Below are positions 8,483 to 17,155 of a stretch of DNA of 61,598 nucleotides, piece after piece. The number at the start of each line of letters is the position of its first letter. Position 1 is the stretch's first letter. Where the stretch lies: positions 1-61,598 of the forward strand of contig JAOPVI010000226.1 of the NCBI GenBank assembly GCA_025966225.1, given 5' to 3'. The translations under genes were made by a program, and so were the position numbers. The stretch is from Mycobacterium sp. Lineage in GTDB: Bacteria > Actinomycetota > Actinomycetes > Mycobacteriales > Mycobacteriaceae. The notes below the pieces were generated by a model. It did not search any database, had not been told where the DNA came from, and saw only the letters and a list, made by a program, of their open reading frames with translations.

Positions 8483-10801
8483 ATGGCTTCATCGGCTTCA
8501 TCCTCCGTACCCACGTCGTCAAACCGCATCGAGGAGACCGACGGCGACATCACCTACGTCCGGACGGACGCGGACTTGCCGCCGGTCGCCGTCATCGACC
8601 GCTCCCCCATCACCACCAAGCACAGGGTCGTCTTCGGCGTCATCGCCCTCGTCGGCGCCGTCGCATGGGCAATGATCGCGTTCTTCCGCGGGGAGACCGT
8701 CAATGCGGTCTGGTTCGTGATCGCGGCCATCTGCACCTACGTGATCGGCTTCCGGTTCTACGCGCGGCTCATCGAGATGAAGATCGTCAAACCCCGCGAC
8801 GAAGACGCCACGCCTGCCGAGATATTCGAGAACGGCACCGACTACATGCCCACCGACCGGCGGGTGCTGTTCGGGCACCACTTCGCGGCGATCGCGGGTG
8901 CGGGCCCGCTCGTCGGTCCGGTGCTGGCGATGCAGATGGGCTATCTGCCTGGCACCATCTGGATCGTCGTCGGCGCAGTGTTCGCAGGGTGCGTGCAGGA
9001 CTACCTGGTGCTGTCGATCTCGGTGCGCCGACGTGGCCGCTCGCTCGGGCAGATGGCGCGCGACGAACTCGGGGCGGTGGGCGGCGTCGCCGCGATCGTC
9101 GGCGTGCTCGTCATCATGGTGATCCTGCTTGCGGTGCTCGCCCTCGTCGTCGTCAACGCGCTCGCCGAGAGCCCGTGGGGGGTGTTCTCCATCGCGATGA
9201 CCATCCCGATCGCGCTCTTCATGGGCGTGTACCTGCGGTTCCTGCGGCCGGGCCGGGTGTCCGAGGTCTCGCTGATCGGCGTGGTGCTTCTGCTGCTGGC
9301 CGTGGTGTCAGGTGGCTGGGTGGCCGATACATCCTGGGGCGCAGACTGGTTCACGCTGTCCAAGGTCGCGCTGTCGTGGTGGATCATCGCCTACGGTTTG
9401 GCGGCCTCCGTGCTGCCGGTGTGGCTGCTGCTCGCCCCGCGCGACTACCTGTCCACGTTCATGAAGGTCGGCACGATCATCCTGCTTGCCATCGGCATCC
9501 TTGTCGCCCGCCCGATAATGGAAGCGCCTGCGATCTCGTCGTTCGCCGTAAGCGGCACGGGGCCGGTGTTCGCCGGCTCGCTGTTCCCGTTCCTGTTCAT
9601 CACGATCGCCTGCGGCGCACTGTCCGGCTTTCACTCGCTGATCTCCTCGGGCACCACACCCAAGCTGCTCGAGAAGGAAAGCCAGATGCGGCTGATCGGC
9701 TACGGCGGCATGCTGACCGAGTCGTTCGTCGCGATCATGGCGTTGATCACCGCGGCCATTCTCAACCAGCACCTGTACTTCGCCATCAACGCGCCCGCAG
9801 CGCAGACCGGGACCACGGCACAGACCGCCGCCGACTATGTCAACGGCCTCGGGCTCTCCGGGCAGCCGATCACCGGTGCGGAGATCACCGCGGCCGCTGA
9901 GGGCGTCGGCGAGGAGTCGATCGTGTCGCGCACCGGCGGCGCCCCGACGCTGGCGTTCGGCATGTCCGAGGTGTTGCACAAGGTGTTCGGCGGCGAGGGC
10001 CTCAGGGCGTTCTGGTACCACTTCGCGATCATGTTCGAGGCGTTGTTCATTCTCACCACGGTCGACGCGGGCACCCGCGTTGCACGCTTCATGCTCTCGG
10101 ACGGGCTGGCGAACCTCGGTGGGCCGCTGAAGAAACTGCGCAATCCGAGCTGGCGCGTCGGCGCATGGGGTTGCAGCATCATCGTGGTCGCCGCGTGGGG
10201 CAGCATCCTGCTGATGGGCGTCACCGACCCGCTCGGCGGCATCAACACGCTGTTCCCGCTGTTCGGCATCGCCAACCAGTTGCTCGCGGCCATCGCACTG
10301 ACGGTGGTCACCGTGGTGATCATCAAGCGCGGACTGGTGAAATGGGCCTGGATTCCCGGTGTTCCGCTGGCATGGGACCTGATCGTGACGATGACGGCGT
10401 CGTGGCAGAAGATCTTCTCCGGTGACCCGAAGGTCGGGTACTGGACGCAGCACTTCCAGTACAGCGATGCCAAGGACGCGGGCAAGACGGCGTTCGGGGC
10501 GGCCAAGGACGTGCATCAACTCGATGCCGTGATCCGCAATACGTTCATCCAGGGCACGTTGTCGATCGTGTTCGCCGTGCTGGTGTGCGTCGTCTTCGTC
10601 GCCGGAATCATCGTGGCGCTCAAGGCCATCCGCGGCGGCGGGCGGCCATTGAGCGCGGACGATCCCGTGCCATCGCGGATCTTCGCACCGTCGGGCATGA
10701 TCCCGACCAAGGCCGAGAAGGAGGTGCAGAAACAATGGGACGGATTGCCGCCGCCACACGACAAGCGGCCAGCCAAATCGGTTGGTACTGGGGTTCATTG
10801 A
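8483..10801 (+). CDS. cstA: Carbon starvation protein CstA, pyruvate/peptide transporter
   Basis: 772 residues with some 15-18 hydrophobic helices. The hallmark CstA stretches are present: FGHHFAAIAGAGPLVGPVLA, QMGYLPGTIWIVVG, FAGCVQDYLVL and the helical GALSGFHSLISSGTTPK motif, plus a long polar loop around residues 440-480. E. coli CstA and BtsT take up pyruvate and possibly peptides under carbon limitation; M. tuberculosis Rv3063 is the orthologue by length and position. An N-terminal cytoplasmic extension of about 45 residues precedes the first helix. The stop codon overlaps the start of the YbdD-like gene by one base, as in the usual cstA-ybdD pair. Confidence 0.95.
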   Translation: MASSASSSVPTSSNRIEETDGDITYVRTDADLPPVAVIDRSPITTKHRVVFGVIALVGAVAWAMIAFFRGETVNAVWFVIAAICTYVIGFRFYARLIEMKIVKPRDEDATPAEIFENGTDYMPTDRRVLFGHHFAAIAGAGPLVGPVLAMQMGYLPGTIWIVVGAVFAGCVQDYLVLSISVRRRGRSLGQMARDELGAVGGVAAIVGVLVIMVILLAVLALVVVNALAESPWGVFSIAMTIPIALFMGVYLRFLRPGRVSEVSLIGVVLLLLAVVSGGWVADTSWGADWFTLSKVALSWWIIAYGLAASVLPVWLLLAPRDYLSTFMKVGTIILLAIGILVARPIMEAPAISSFAVSGTGPVFAGSLFPFLFITIACGALSGFHSLISSGTTPKLLEKESQMRLIGYGGMLTESFVAIMALITAAILNQHLYFAINAPAAQTGTTAQTAADYVNGLGLSGQPITGAEITAAAEGVGEESIVSRTGGAPTLAFGMSEVLHKVFGGEGLRAFWYHFAIMFEALFILTTVDAGTRVARFMLSDGLANLGGPLKKLRNPSWRVGAWGCSIIVVAAWGSILLMGVTDPLGGINTLFPLFGIANQLLAAIALTVVTVVIIKRGLVKWAWIPGVPLAWDLIVTMTASWQKIFSGDPKVGYWTQHFQYSDAKDAGKTAFGAAKDVHQLDAVIRNTFIQGTLSIVFAVLVCVVFVAGIIVALKAIRGGGRPLSADDPVPSRIFAPSGMIPTKAEKEVQKQWDGLPPPHDKRPAKSVGTGVH

Positions 10802-10938
10802 TGGGGGATAACCACTACCGCCGCTACGTCGCGCATCGCGAGCGCACCCATCCCGGCGAGCCGATCTGCTCCGAACGCGAGTACTGGCGCATGCGGCACG
10901 CGGCCACCGAGGCCAATCCGCAAGCCCGCTGCTGCTAG
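10801..10938 (+). CDS. YbdD/YjiX-family small protein
   Basis: A 45-residue gene that shares one base with the cstA stop (TGATG). It reads NHYRRYVAHRERTHPGEP followed by SEREYWRMRHAATE and ends ARCC. The pattern Y-x2-YVAHxxxxHP-x2-P...E-x-W/F-R is the signature of the small proteins coded directly after cstA and btsT in many bacteria. They are thought to be required for activity or folding of the transporter. The short size and tight coupling with cstA leave little doubt, although it is easily missed by length-filtered gene finders. Confidence 0.9.
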   Translation: MGDNHYRRYVAHRERTHPGEPICSEREYWRMRHAATEANPQARCC

Positions 10939-10953
10939 CCCAAGCTCATTCCG

Positions 10954-11012
10954 CGAGCGTGCGTGTCGGTACGCCGACACGCCGAGCATTTCTGGCACTC
11001 TGCGCACGCTCG
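10954..11012. terminator. Nested hairpins between convergent ybdD and P450 genes
   Basis: An outer pair of perfect 10-base arms, 10954-10963 (CGAGCGTGCG) and 11003-11012, encloses a 9-base-pair inner hairpin, 10961-10969 against 10974-10982, with loop TACG. Inner and outer stems share three bases, so they are partly alternative. The element sits exactly between the stops of two convergent genes and would work for both strands. Its symmetry resembles dispersed mycobacterial intergenic repeats, so it may occur elsewhere in the genome. Confidence 0.6.
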
Positions 11013-11025
11013 GGCGGGTTGGGGC

Positions 11026-12261
11026 TCAATCCAACTCGTAGCGGATGGGCAGATGCTTGAGCCCACCGACGAATATGGTCGCCGTGTGTTCGGGCGTGCC
11101 GGCCAGTTCGATCGACTTGAGCCGCGGGATCAGCGCCGAGAAGAAGCTGTTCACCTCCATGCGGGCCAGCGCCGCACCAAGACAGAAGTGCACGCCATAG
11201 CCGAACGCCACGTGCTTGTTGGGGTCGCGGCCGACGTCGAAGCGGAACGGGTCGGTGAAGATGTCCTCATCGCGGTTGCCCGACGGGTAGGACAACAGCA
11301 CCGACTCCCCCGTCTTGATCGGGACGCCACGAATCGTGTTGTCCTCCTGCGCGGTTCGCATGAACTCCTTGACCGGCGTGATCCAGCGGATCATCTCCTC
11401 GGTCGCGAGCCCCATCAGGTCGGGGTCGTCGCGAAGGCGCTGCAGTTGATCGGGGTTCTCGACGAGCGCCTGCAGCCCGCCGGAGATCGTCGCGCTCGTG
11501 GTGTCGTGCCCCGCAGTCGCGATGATGACGTAGTAGGACACGGTGTCGACGTCGGACAAGGGCTCGCCGTCGATGCGCGCGTTGGCGATCGCCGACGCGA
11601 GATCCTCGGTCGGCCGCTCCCGGCGAGAGGCGGTGAGTGCGTTGAAGTACCCGAACATTTCGAGTAGCACGCCCAACTGCTCCTCCTTGGAACTGCCTGC
11701 GCTGAACTCGGCATCGTCGTTGCCAAAGAGATCCTGGGTGTACTTGAGCATTTGCGGAAAGTCCGCTTCGGGAACCCCGAGCAGCGACATGATCACGAAC
11801 AGCGGAAAGTTCACCGCCACTTCCTGGACGAAGTCGCATTCGGGACCGACCCCGGCCATGTGGTCGACGTACCGGGTCGCCAATTCATCCACCCGAATCT
11901 TCATGGCGCGCATGGCCTTCGGTCGAAACCAGTCACCGCCGATCGCTCGCACCACGCGGTGCTGCGGATCGTCCATGTGGATCAGCGTGCTGATCCCGAC
12001 GCCCGCCTGCAGTTCGTCGGCCTCGGCTGTCATGAGCACCGGTCGCGGCGAGTTGGTGAACACGTCGTTGGCGCGTTCGATAGCCATGATGTCCGCATGC
12101 TTGGTGATCGCCCAGAACGGCCGGTAGTTCGGCACGTCGACCCAGGACACCGGGGCGTTGGCGCGGAGGTGACTCAGTGCGCGGTGCAGGCCGGCCTCGT
12201 CGGCGTAGGCCTGCGGGTAGGCCAGCACCTTCGCGGCCTCGTTCATGATGGGCGTGCTCAC
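11026..12261 (-). CDS. Cytochrome P450
   Basis: 411 residues from GTG 12261, chosen because GAGGAGAA lies 6 bases upstream; a longer frame reaches into the operator. All P450 marks are present: I-helix ATAGHDTTSA with the acid-alcohol pair, ExxR in EEMIRW, and the heme loop FGYGVHFCLG with the cysteine ligand. Soluble actinobacterial P450s of this size take electrons from a ferredoxin, none of which is coded nearby. The gene is preceded by an operator copy at 12308-12328 and is likely the last gene read leftwards from it. Substrate unknown; island context suggests hydroxylation of a hydrophobic carboxylic acid, terpenoid or steroid-like compound. Confidence 0.92.
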   Translation of the reverse strand: MSTPIMNEAAKVLAYPQAYADEAGLHRALSHLRANAPVSWVDVPNYRPFWAITKHADIMAIERANDVFTNSPRPVLMTAEADELQAGVGISTLIHMDDPQHRVVRAIGGDWFRPKAMRAMKIRVDELATRYVDHMAGVGPECDFVQEVAVNFPLFVIMSLLGVPEADFPQMLKYTQDLFGNDDAEFSAGSSKEEQLGVLLEMFGYFNALTASRRERPTEDLASAIANARIDGEPLSDVDTVSYYVIIATAGHDTTSATISGGLQALVENPDQLQRLRDDPDLMGLATEEMIRWITPVKEFMRTAQEDNTIRGVPIKTGESVLLSYPSGNRDEDIFTDPFRFDVGRDPNKHVAFGYGVHFCLGAALARMEVNSFFSALIPRLKSIELAGTPEHTATIFVGGLKHLPIRYELD

Positions 12262-12307
12262 GACTTCTCCTCGTCTTTCGCTGGTCCCAGAGCTGCTATG
12301 AACGAAC

Positions 12308-12328
12308 CTACTGTAGCCCTTACTGTTC
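12308..12328. promoter_or_regulatory. Operator copy upstream of P450
   Basis: CTACTGTAG-N3-TTACTGTTC: left arm 8 of 9 and right arm 6 of 9 identical to the consensus CTACTGTAA-N3-TTACAGTAG, with the same three-base spacer. It ends 47 bases before the P450 start on the minus strand. Confidence 0.6.
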
Positions 12329-12370
12329 ATGCTTCCGATCGAACTCCGACGTTTGCGGAACTACGCGTCC

Positions 12371-12668
12371 TACGAACTCGCCGATCGGCATCACCCGGCG
12401 TTGTTGATGAGCACGTCGACATGGCCCGCGCCGTCGGTACGGGCCTTGTCGCGGAACGTCGCGAACGACTCGGGGCCGGTGACGACCGCGGGTGCCCGGA
12501 GGCCATGCCGATGTCGGCCAGTCCGGCCACCGCGGATTCCAGTGTGGCGACGTCGCGATCACCGATCACCACCCGCGCGCCGCGCGCCAGCAGGGCCTTT
12601 GCCGTGGCACAGCCGACACCCCTTGCGGCACCGGTGATGGCGATCGTCCTGCCCTTGATCTTGTCCAT
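12371..12668 (-). pseudogene. Truncated, frameshifted short-chain dehydrogenase
   Basis: From ATG 12668 an SDR N-terminus is clear: GRTIAITGAARGVGCATAKA with the TGxxxGxG cofactor motif, then VVIGDRD. The frame shifts after GLADI; the next segment, ESFATFRDKARTDGAGHVDV followed by LINNAG, is in a second frame. After NNAG a missing G moves MPIGEFV into a third frame. Homology then stops near 12371, at the P450 promoter, so the catalytic YxxxK half is gone. It lies 8 bases downstream of the F420 enzyme gene and was probably cotranscribed with it. The remnant points to an earlier deletion that may have placed the P450 operator at its present position. Confidence 0.75.
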
Positions 12669-12675
12669 GTGATCC

Positions 12676-13746
12676 TTAGGTGTTGACGGGAGCTGCGTCG
12701 CCCGCCAACGCATTCGAACGAGCGCGCACCTCGGCGAGCACGGCGCCGACGGCCCGCTCCGAGAGCCCGGCGGGGAAGGCGGGGAGCACGCGGTCGATCA
12801 CGCCGTCGCAGCGCAGGCTCAACGCGGCGGCCACCTCGTCGAGCGGCGCGACGACGGCGAACGCGCGCAACACCTCGTCGTCGATCAACCCGGCCATCCC
12901 GTCCCAGTCGCCCGCGCGCGACAGCCGGTGCAGTTCGGTGTGCAACTCGCCCCAGCCGTGCCGCTCCAGCACCCGGCGGTAGGCAGGTGTCGATCCGTAG
13001 AACGCGATCTGCTTGCGCGTCGCGGCGGCGGCGGCGGCCATCTGCGTCTCGTCCTCGCCCGTGACCACGAACACCGGGCACGACACCTGGAATTCGGTGC
13101 GCTCCCGTCCGGCCCGCCGTAGCCCTCGCAGCAGCGCGGGCGCGGTGACCTCCTCGGTGTACCGCTTGGTGGTGAACGCATGGGCCAAGAGTCCGTCGCC
13201 GACCTCACCGCACATCTCCGTCATGGCCTCGCCGACCGCCGCGATGTACACGTGCGGAAAGCCGTATTCACTGGGTTGCGGCGTGAACATCGGAGTCATC
13301 AGCGTGTGCCTGTAGAACTCCCCATCGAACGCGAGCCTGGTGCCGTCCTGCCAGCACGACCAGATGGCCCGCGTCGCGAGCACGAACTCGCGCATCCGCC
13401 GCACCGGGTGGCTCCACGGCATGCTGAACCGTCGTTCGACATGAGGCTGGACCTGCGAGCCGAGCCCGAGGTTGAACCGCCCTTGCGAGTACGCCTGCAG
13501 ATCCCAACCGAGGTTGGCGACGGTCATGGGGTTGCGTGCGAACGCGACGGCGATGCTGGTGCCGACTTCGAGCCGCGACGTGTGTTCGGCGGCCAGCAGC
13601 ACGGGCAGGAACGGATCGTGATCGACCTCGCCTGCCCAGCATCCGTCGTACCCGGCCCGTTCCAGATCGCCGACTAGGCCTGGGACACGGGCGAGTTCGC
13701 TGGGAATGCCCCTGTCGATCTTGAGTCGGGCACCGTCAGCATTCAT
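12676..13746 (-). CDS. F420-dependent luciferase-like (LLM) oxidoreductase
   Basis: 356 residues with the TIM-barrel LLM pattern: GYDGCWAGEVDHDPFLPVLL near residue 33, VGTSIAVAFARNPMTVA, the WDLQAYSQGRFNLGLGSQVQ signature and HVYIAAVGEAM. This matches the mycobacterial group of F420 enzymes related to the TIGR03617 family. Such proteins use reduced or oxidised F420 for hydride transfer on alcohols, aldehydes or enones; the substrate cannot be read from sequence. The start is ATG 13746, close to an operator copy at 13792-13812 that it shares with the divergent carboxylase gene. Confidence 0.85.
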   Translation of the reverse strand: MNADGARLKIDRGIPSELARVPGLVGDLERAGYDGCWAGEVDHDPFLPVLLAAEHTSRLEVGTSIAVAFARNPMTVANLGWDLQAYSQGRFNLGLGSQVQPHVERRFSMPWSHPVRRMREFVLATRAIWSCWQDGTRLAFDGEFYRHTLMTPMFTPQPSEYGFPHVYIAAVGEAMTEMCGEVGDGLLAHAFTTKRYTEEVTAPALLRGLRRAGRERTEFQVSCPVFVVTGEDETQMAAAAAATRKQIAFYGSTPAYRRVLERHGWGELHTELHRLSRAGDWDGMAGLIDDEVLRAFAVVAPLDEVAAALSLRCDGVIDRVLPAFPAGLSERAVGAVLAEVRARSNALAGDAAPVNT

Positions 13747-13791
13747 GCAAGTGCACCAGACCCCCGACGGCCGTCACCATGTTCGAAGACG

Positions 13792-13812
13792 CTACAGTAA
13801 GCACTTCAGTAT
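13792..13812. promoter_or_regulatory. Operator copy between LLM and carboxylase genes
   Basis: CTACAGTAA-N3-CTTCAGTAT: left arm 8 of 9, right arm 6 of 9 against the consensus, three-base spacer kept. It lies 46 bases before the minus-strand LLM start and 54 before the plus-strand carboxylase start, so it can serve both. Confidence 0.55.
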
Positions 13813-13865
13813 GATCAACGCCACGCGGCGTAACCGGCCGGTTCCCGAGGTGTGAGGATGGTTGC

Positions 13866-15362
13866 ATGACGAAGGCCCAGGACTGGGACGAGACGCTCGA
13901 CGATCTCGAGCGACGGCGTCAGCGCACCTTGGCGATGGGCGGCTCGGAGCGGCTGGCCAAGCATCACGACAAGGGCAAGCTCGACGCCCGTGCGCGCATC
14001 GACCGACTGCTCGACAAGGGTTCCTTCCGCGAATTGGGCACGCTGGTCGGCGGGGAGATCGCCGCCGACGGCATCGTCGTGGGCTCGGGGATGGTCGACG
14101 CCAAGCCCATCATGGTTGGCGCCGAGGACTTCACGACGCTGGCGGGCAGCATCGGACCCGGCGGCAACTCCAAGCGCTATCGCATCGCGGAACTCGCAGT
14201 GCGCGACCGCATCCCGCTGGTGATGATGCTGGAGGGAGCCGGCTTCCGTCCGACCGGAGACCACTACGGGCGGACGCCCACCGACCTGCTCGCCCAGGCC
14301 AACTGTTCCGGACGCGTGCCCACCGTCGCCGCCGTGCTCGGCCCGTCGGCCGGACACGGCGCGTTGGTGGCCCCGGTGTGCGACTTCCGGATCATGAGCC
14401 GCCAGGGCGCCATCTTCACCGCAGGCCCGCCGGTCGTGAAAGAATCGACGGGAGAAGAGATTACGAAGGAAGATCTCGGAGGGCCCAGCGTCGCCTTGGT
14501 CAGTGGCGTGATCCACAACGTCGGCGAAACCGACGAAGACGTGATCGACGACGTCAAGCGGTACCTGTCCTACTTCCCGTCGAGTGCATGGTCCTACCCA
14601 CCGACGCTGCTGGCCGACGAGGACACCGCTCCGCGCGCCACCCCCGAGTTGCTCGACATCGTCTCGCGCGACAACAAGCGTGTGTACGACATGCGCAAGG
14701 TGCTCGACGTGATCTGCGACCGACCCGACTGGTTCGAAGTGCAGCCGAAGTTCGGCCGCGCGATGATCTGTGCGCTCGCGCATCTGGGCGGGCATCCCGT
14801 GGCGGTGGTGGCCAACCAGCCGCAGGTGCTAGCCGGTTCGATCGACGCCGACGCCGCCGACAAGGCCTCGCACTTCATCATGGTGGCCGACTCGTTCCAC
14901 CTGCCCATCGTCTTCCTGGCCGACAACCCCGGCATGTTGCCGGGCAGTCGCTCGGAGCGCGCCGGCGTATTGCGCGCAGGCGCAAGGATGTTCGCCGCAC
15001 AGACGGCGGCGACCACGCTCAAGCTGCACGTCACGCTGCGCAAGGCGTACGGCTTCGGGTCGATGGTGATGTCGCTCTTGGGCTTCGACAATCAGGGCGC
15101 GACCTACGCCTATCCCGGCGCGACGATGGGGGCGATGAGCGCAGCCGCGCTGACCCGTGCCACGCACGCCGAGGAGGACATGGGCGCCAAGCTGAGGGAC
15201 GCCGAACTCCAAGCCTCGTACCGATCCGCCGAACGCCTGGGGTTCGACGAGTTGATCGACCCGCGGGAGACCCGCGACGCGCTCATCGCAGGCCTGCAAC
15301 GGGGCTTGTACAGCCGACAGGCCGCTGCAGAGCCGGTCAGTCGGACCGTCATCCTGCCGTGA
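13866..15362 (+). CDS. Acyl-CoA carboxylase beta (carboxyltransferase) subunit
   Basis: 498 residues with the crotonase-like double domain of acyl-CoA carboxyltransferases: GKLDARARIDRLLD near the N-terminus, the N-domain oxyanion region around MMLEGAGFRPTGDHYG, PSAGHGALVAPVCDF, and the C-domain VFLADNPGMLPGSRSE followed by KLHVTLRKAYGFGSMVM. It is somewhat shorter than AccD5-type subunits (about 540). The biotin-carrying alpha subunit that should supply carboxybiotin is not in this window, so it must come from elsewhere. The last four bases overlap the lipocalin-like gene. Likely substrate is an acyl-CoA intermediate of the island. Confidence 0.87.
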   Translation: MTKAQDWDETLDDLERRRQRTLAMGGSERLAKHHDKGKLDARARIDRLLDKGSFRELGTLVGGEIAADGIVVGSGMVDAKPIMVGAEDFTTLAGSIGPGGNSKRYRIAELAVRDRIPLVMMLEGAGFRPTGDHYGRTPTDLLAQANCSGRVPTVAAVLGPSAGHGALVAPVCDFRIMSRQGAIFTAGPPVVKESTGEEITKEDLGGPSVALVSGVIHNVGETDEDVIDDVKRYLSYFPSSAWSYPPTLLADEDTAPRATPELLDIVSRDNKRVYDMRKVLDVICDRPDWFEVQPKFGRAMICALAHLGGHPVAVVANQPQVLAGSIDADAADKASHFIMVADSFHLPIVFLADNPGMLPGSRSERAGVLRAGARMFAAQTAATTLKLHVTLRKAYGFGSMVMSLLGFDNQGATYAYPGATMGAMSAAALTRATHAEEDMGAKLRDAELQASYRSAERLGFDELIDPRETRDALIAGLQRGLYSRQAAAEPVSRTVILP

Positions 15363-15745
15363 CGACGACGCTGCGGGACAGCGTGCTCGGTGCGTGGGAG
15401 TTGGTGTCGTTCAGCTCAACCGACGTCGCCACGGGCGCCGTCGAACATCCGCTGGGCCCTTCGCCTCGGGGGTTGATCGTCTACACGCCGGACGGCCACA
15501 TGTCGGCCCAGCTGGCCAATCCGGACATGAGCGGTTACGTCGCGTACGGCGGCCGCTTCGCGGTCAACGAGGAAACGTCCACCCTGCACCGTGACGTAAC
15601 CATGTCGATGATGCCGGAACTGTTGGCGCAGCCTCAGTTTCGCCAGGCCTCCGTCGACGGTGACCTCTTGACGCTTTCAGCCACCAGCTCCGACGCCGTT
15701 GGTACGACGACTCACAGCAGCCTTGTGTGGCGTCGCACGGGGTGA
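15359..15745 (+). CDS. Lipocalin-like domain protein
   Basis: 128 residues starting at GTG 15359 inside the GTGA overlap with the carboxylase stop. The opening LRDSVLGAWELVSFSSTDVA, the following PRGLIVYTPDGHMSAQL and the C-terminal LLTLSATS...TTHSSLVWRR are the pattern of the Lipocalin_5 family, small beta-barrel proteins often coded beside oxidoreductases and catabolic enzymes. A role in binding or protecting a hydrophobic intermediate is a guess; no catalytic residues are apparent. Tight coupling with the carboxylase implies a shared function. Confidence 0.75.
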   Translation: MTTTLRDSVLGAWELVSFSSTDVATGAVEHPLGPSPRGLIVYTPDGHMSAQLANPDMSGYVAYGGRFAVNEETSTLHRDVTMSMMPELLAQPQFRQASVDGDLLTLSATSSDAVGTTTHSSLVWRRTG

Positions 15746-15763
15746 CGCGGTCGGACGGTTCCC

Positions 15764-16036
15764 TCAGAGGATCGCCGCGGCGACGATGATCCCAAGGCCG
15801 AAGTGCGCGGCGGCGACCACGAGCACCTCCGGGGTGTACTGCTCCTTGGCCAGCACCGCACCGATGTCGATGCCGGTGACCAGTTCGACGACCCGCACCG
15901 AGAAGGCGTGCGCCACGATGCCGAGCAACCCGAACACGAGCGTCTTGATCAGCCCGTCCACCAAGTCGCCGGACGAGCTGTAGATCGCGAGCACGACGAT
16001 GAACGCCAGCGAGGCCACTCCCGACGCGGCCATCAT
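15764..16036 (-). CDS. DUF350-type small membrane protein
   Basis: 90 residues with three hydrophobic helices: SLAFIVVLAIYSS, LIKTLVFGLLGIVAHAFSV and LVVAAAHFGLGIIVAAAI. The charged spacer between them (LVTGIDIGAVLAKEQYTPEV) fits the DUF350/UPF0719 family of inner-membrane proteins, whose function is unknown. It is convergent with the lipocalin-like gene and only 18 bases from its stop. It is downstream of the LLM gene on the same strand with a 69-base gap, so it may be read through from it. Confidence 0.7.
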   Translation of the reverse strand: MMAASGVASLAFIVVLAIYSSSGDLVDGLIKTLVFGLLGIVAHAFSVRVVELVTGIDIGAVLAKEQYTPEVLVVAAAHFGLGIIVAAAIL

Positions 16037-16105
16037 AGGGACGTCGTCGGAAGCGCCAGGGATCGGCTGGCCGCGACGTGGTGGGCGGCAGGCAGGACGT
16101 CGAGG

Positions 16106-17155
16106 TCAGCCGACGGTCGCGCGGTACGCAGTGAGGATCGGTTCTAGCTCGTCGGGTGTGGCGCCGTGCATGATCAGCGCGTCGGCGCCGTAGTCGAACT
16201 CCTTGCGGATGCTGTCAACGCATTCCTCCGCCGAGCCGGTCGCCGACGGTTCGAGCCACTCGTCGGGGATCAACGTGGCGATGTGCTCGATCTGTTCGGC
16301 AGAGGCCTTGTGGTCGATGCCACCGGGGATGGACGTCACCACCGAATCCGACCGGAAGCGTTGCAGCACGGCAGGATCCCAGCCGTTCGTCGACACCAGA
16401 AGATCGCCGTAGCCCTGCAGGTAGGTGGCCAGCCGGGCGACCGTCTTCTTGAGCCGCAACTCCTCGGGCAGATGGTCGCCGACGGTGGCGAAACAAGACC
16501 ACACCTTGACGGAGGCCGGATCACGGCCGGCCTGCTCGGCCGCGTTCTTCACGATCTTCACGCTGCGCTGCAGCGTCTCCGGAGTGAAGTAGGTGTGCAG
16601 GATGACGTCGTCGAACTCGCGTCCGCCCAAGGCCAGCGTCCGCGGGCCGAACGCGACGATGCCAAGTCGGATGTCCTCATTGAAGTCGGGGTCGAGAAAG
16701 AGCACCTGGTACTTACCGATCGGCCCGTCGTGATTGAAGACCACCTGGCCGTGCCAGAGCTTGCGCATGACTTGCGCGAAGTCCTCCATCTGGGCGGTCG
16801 TGACGGCAGGCACGCCGAACGCGTTGTACATCGCCGCCACCCCACGGCCGATGCCAAGAGTGAACCGGCCGCCGGAGAGCCGATGCATGGTCGTCGCCCA
16901 CGATCCGGTGATCAGCGGGTGACGAGTGTTGTGATTGGTTGCCGCGGTGGCGATCTGCATCCGGTTGGTGACCGCGCAAGCGGCGCCCACCAGCGACGAG
17001 GCCTCCTTGACGTTCCAGCGCTCTGAGATGAACGCGGTACCGAAGCCGAGCTGCTCGCCGCGGCGGGCCTCGTCCATCAGCGTGGCTGGGCCCTCACCCC
17101 CGGCCCCGGCCAGCAGGTAGTAGCCAAGTTCGCTCAGCACACGGTTGTCGCTCAA
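16106..17155 (-). CDS. F420-dependent LLM oxidoreductase (TIGR03857-like)
   Basis: 349 residues if the TTG at 17155 is used; AAGGAG lies 7 bases before it and the protein then opens SDNRVLSELGYYLLAG, as in the family. GTG 17140 is an alternative. LLM features: LGFGTAFISERWNVKEASSL, ATNHNTRHPLI, MHRLSGGRFTLGIGRG and FNEDIRLGIVAFG. The group belongs to mycobacterial F420 enzymes of unknown substrate. The start lies inside the 3' end of the SnoaL-like gene (62-base overlap), so the two are translationally coupled. It is the third gene of a leftward unit beginning at 17755. Confidence 0.83.
   Translation of the reverse strand: MSDNRVLSELGYYLLAGAGGEGPATLMDEARRGEQLGFGTAFISERWNVKEASSLVGAACAVTNRMQIATAATNHNTRHPLITGSWATTMHRLSGGRFTLGIGRGVAAMYNAFGVPAVTTAQMEDFAQVMRKLWHGQVVFNHDGPIGKYQVLFLDPDFNEDIRLGIVAFGPRTLALGGREFDDVILHTYFTPETLQRSVKIVKNAAEQAGRDPASVKVWSCFATVGDHLPEELRLKKTVARLATYLQGYGDLLVSTNGWDPAVLQRFRSDSVVTSIPGGIDHKASAEQIEHIATLIPDEWLEPSATGSAEECVDSIRKEFDYGADALIMHGATPDELEPILTAYRATVG

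Noticed and set aside
8077..9900. 607-residue plus-strand frame across ligB and cstA
   Set aside because: Arginine-rich shadow frame; both overlapped genes have unmistakable motifs in other frames.
9308..10798. 496-residue minus-strand frame opposite cstA
   Set aside because: Antisense shadow of the transporter with no family resemblance.
13862..15745. 627-residue plus-strand frame over the carboxylase gene
   Set aside because: Only its last 128 residues (lipocalin-like gene from 15359) are real; the rest is a shadow of the carboxylase.
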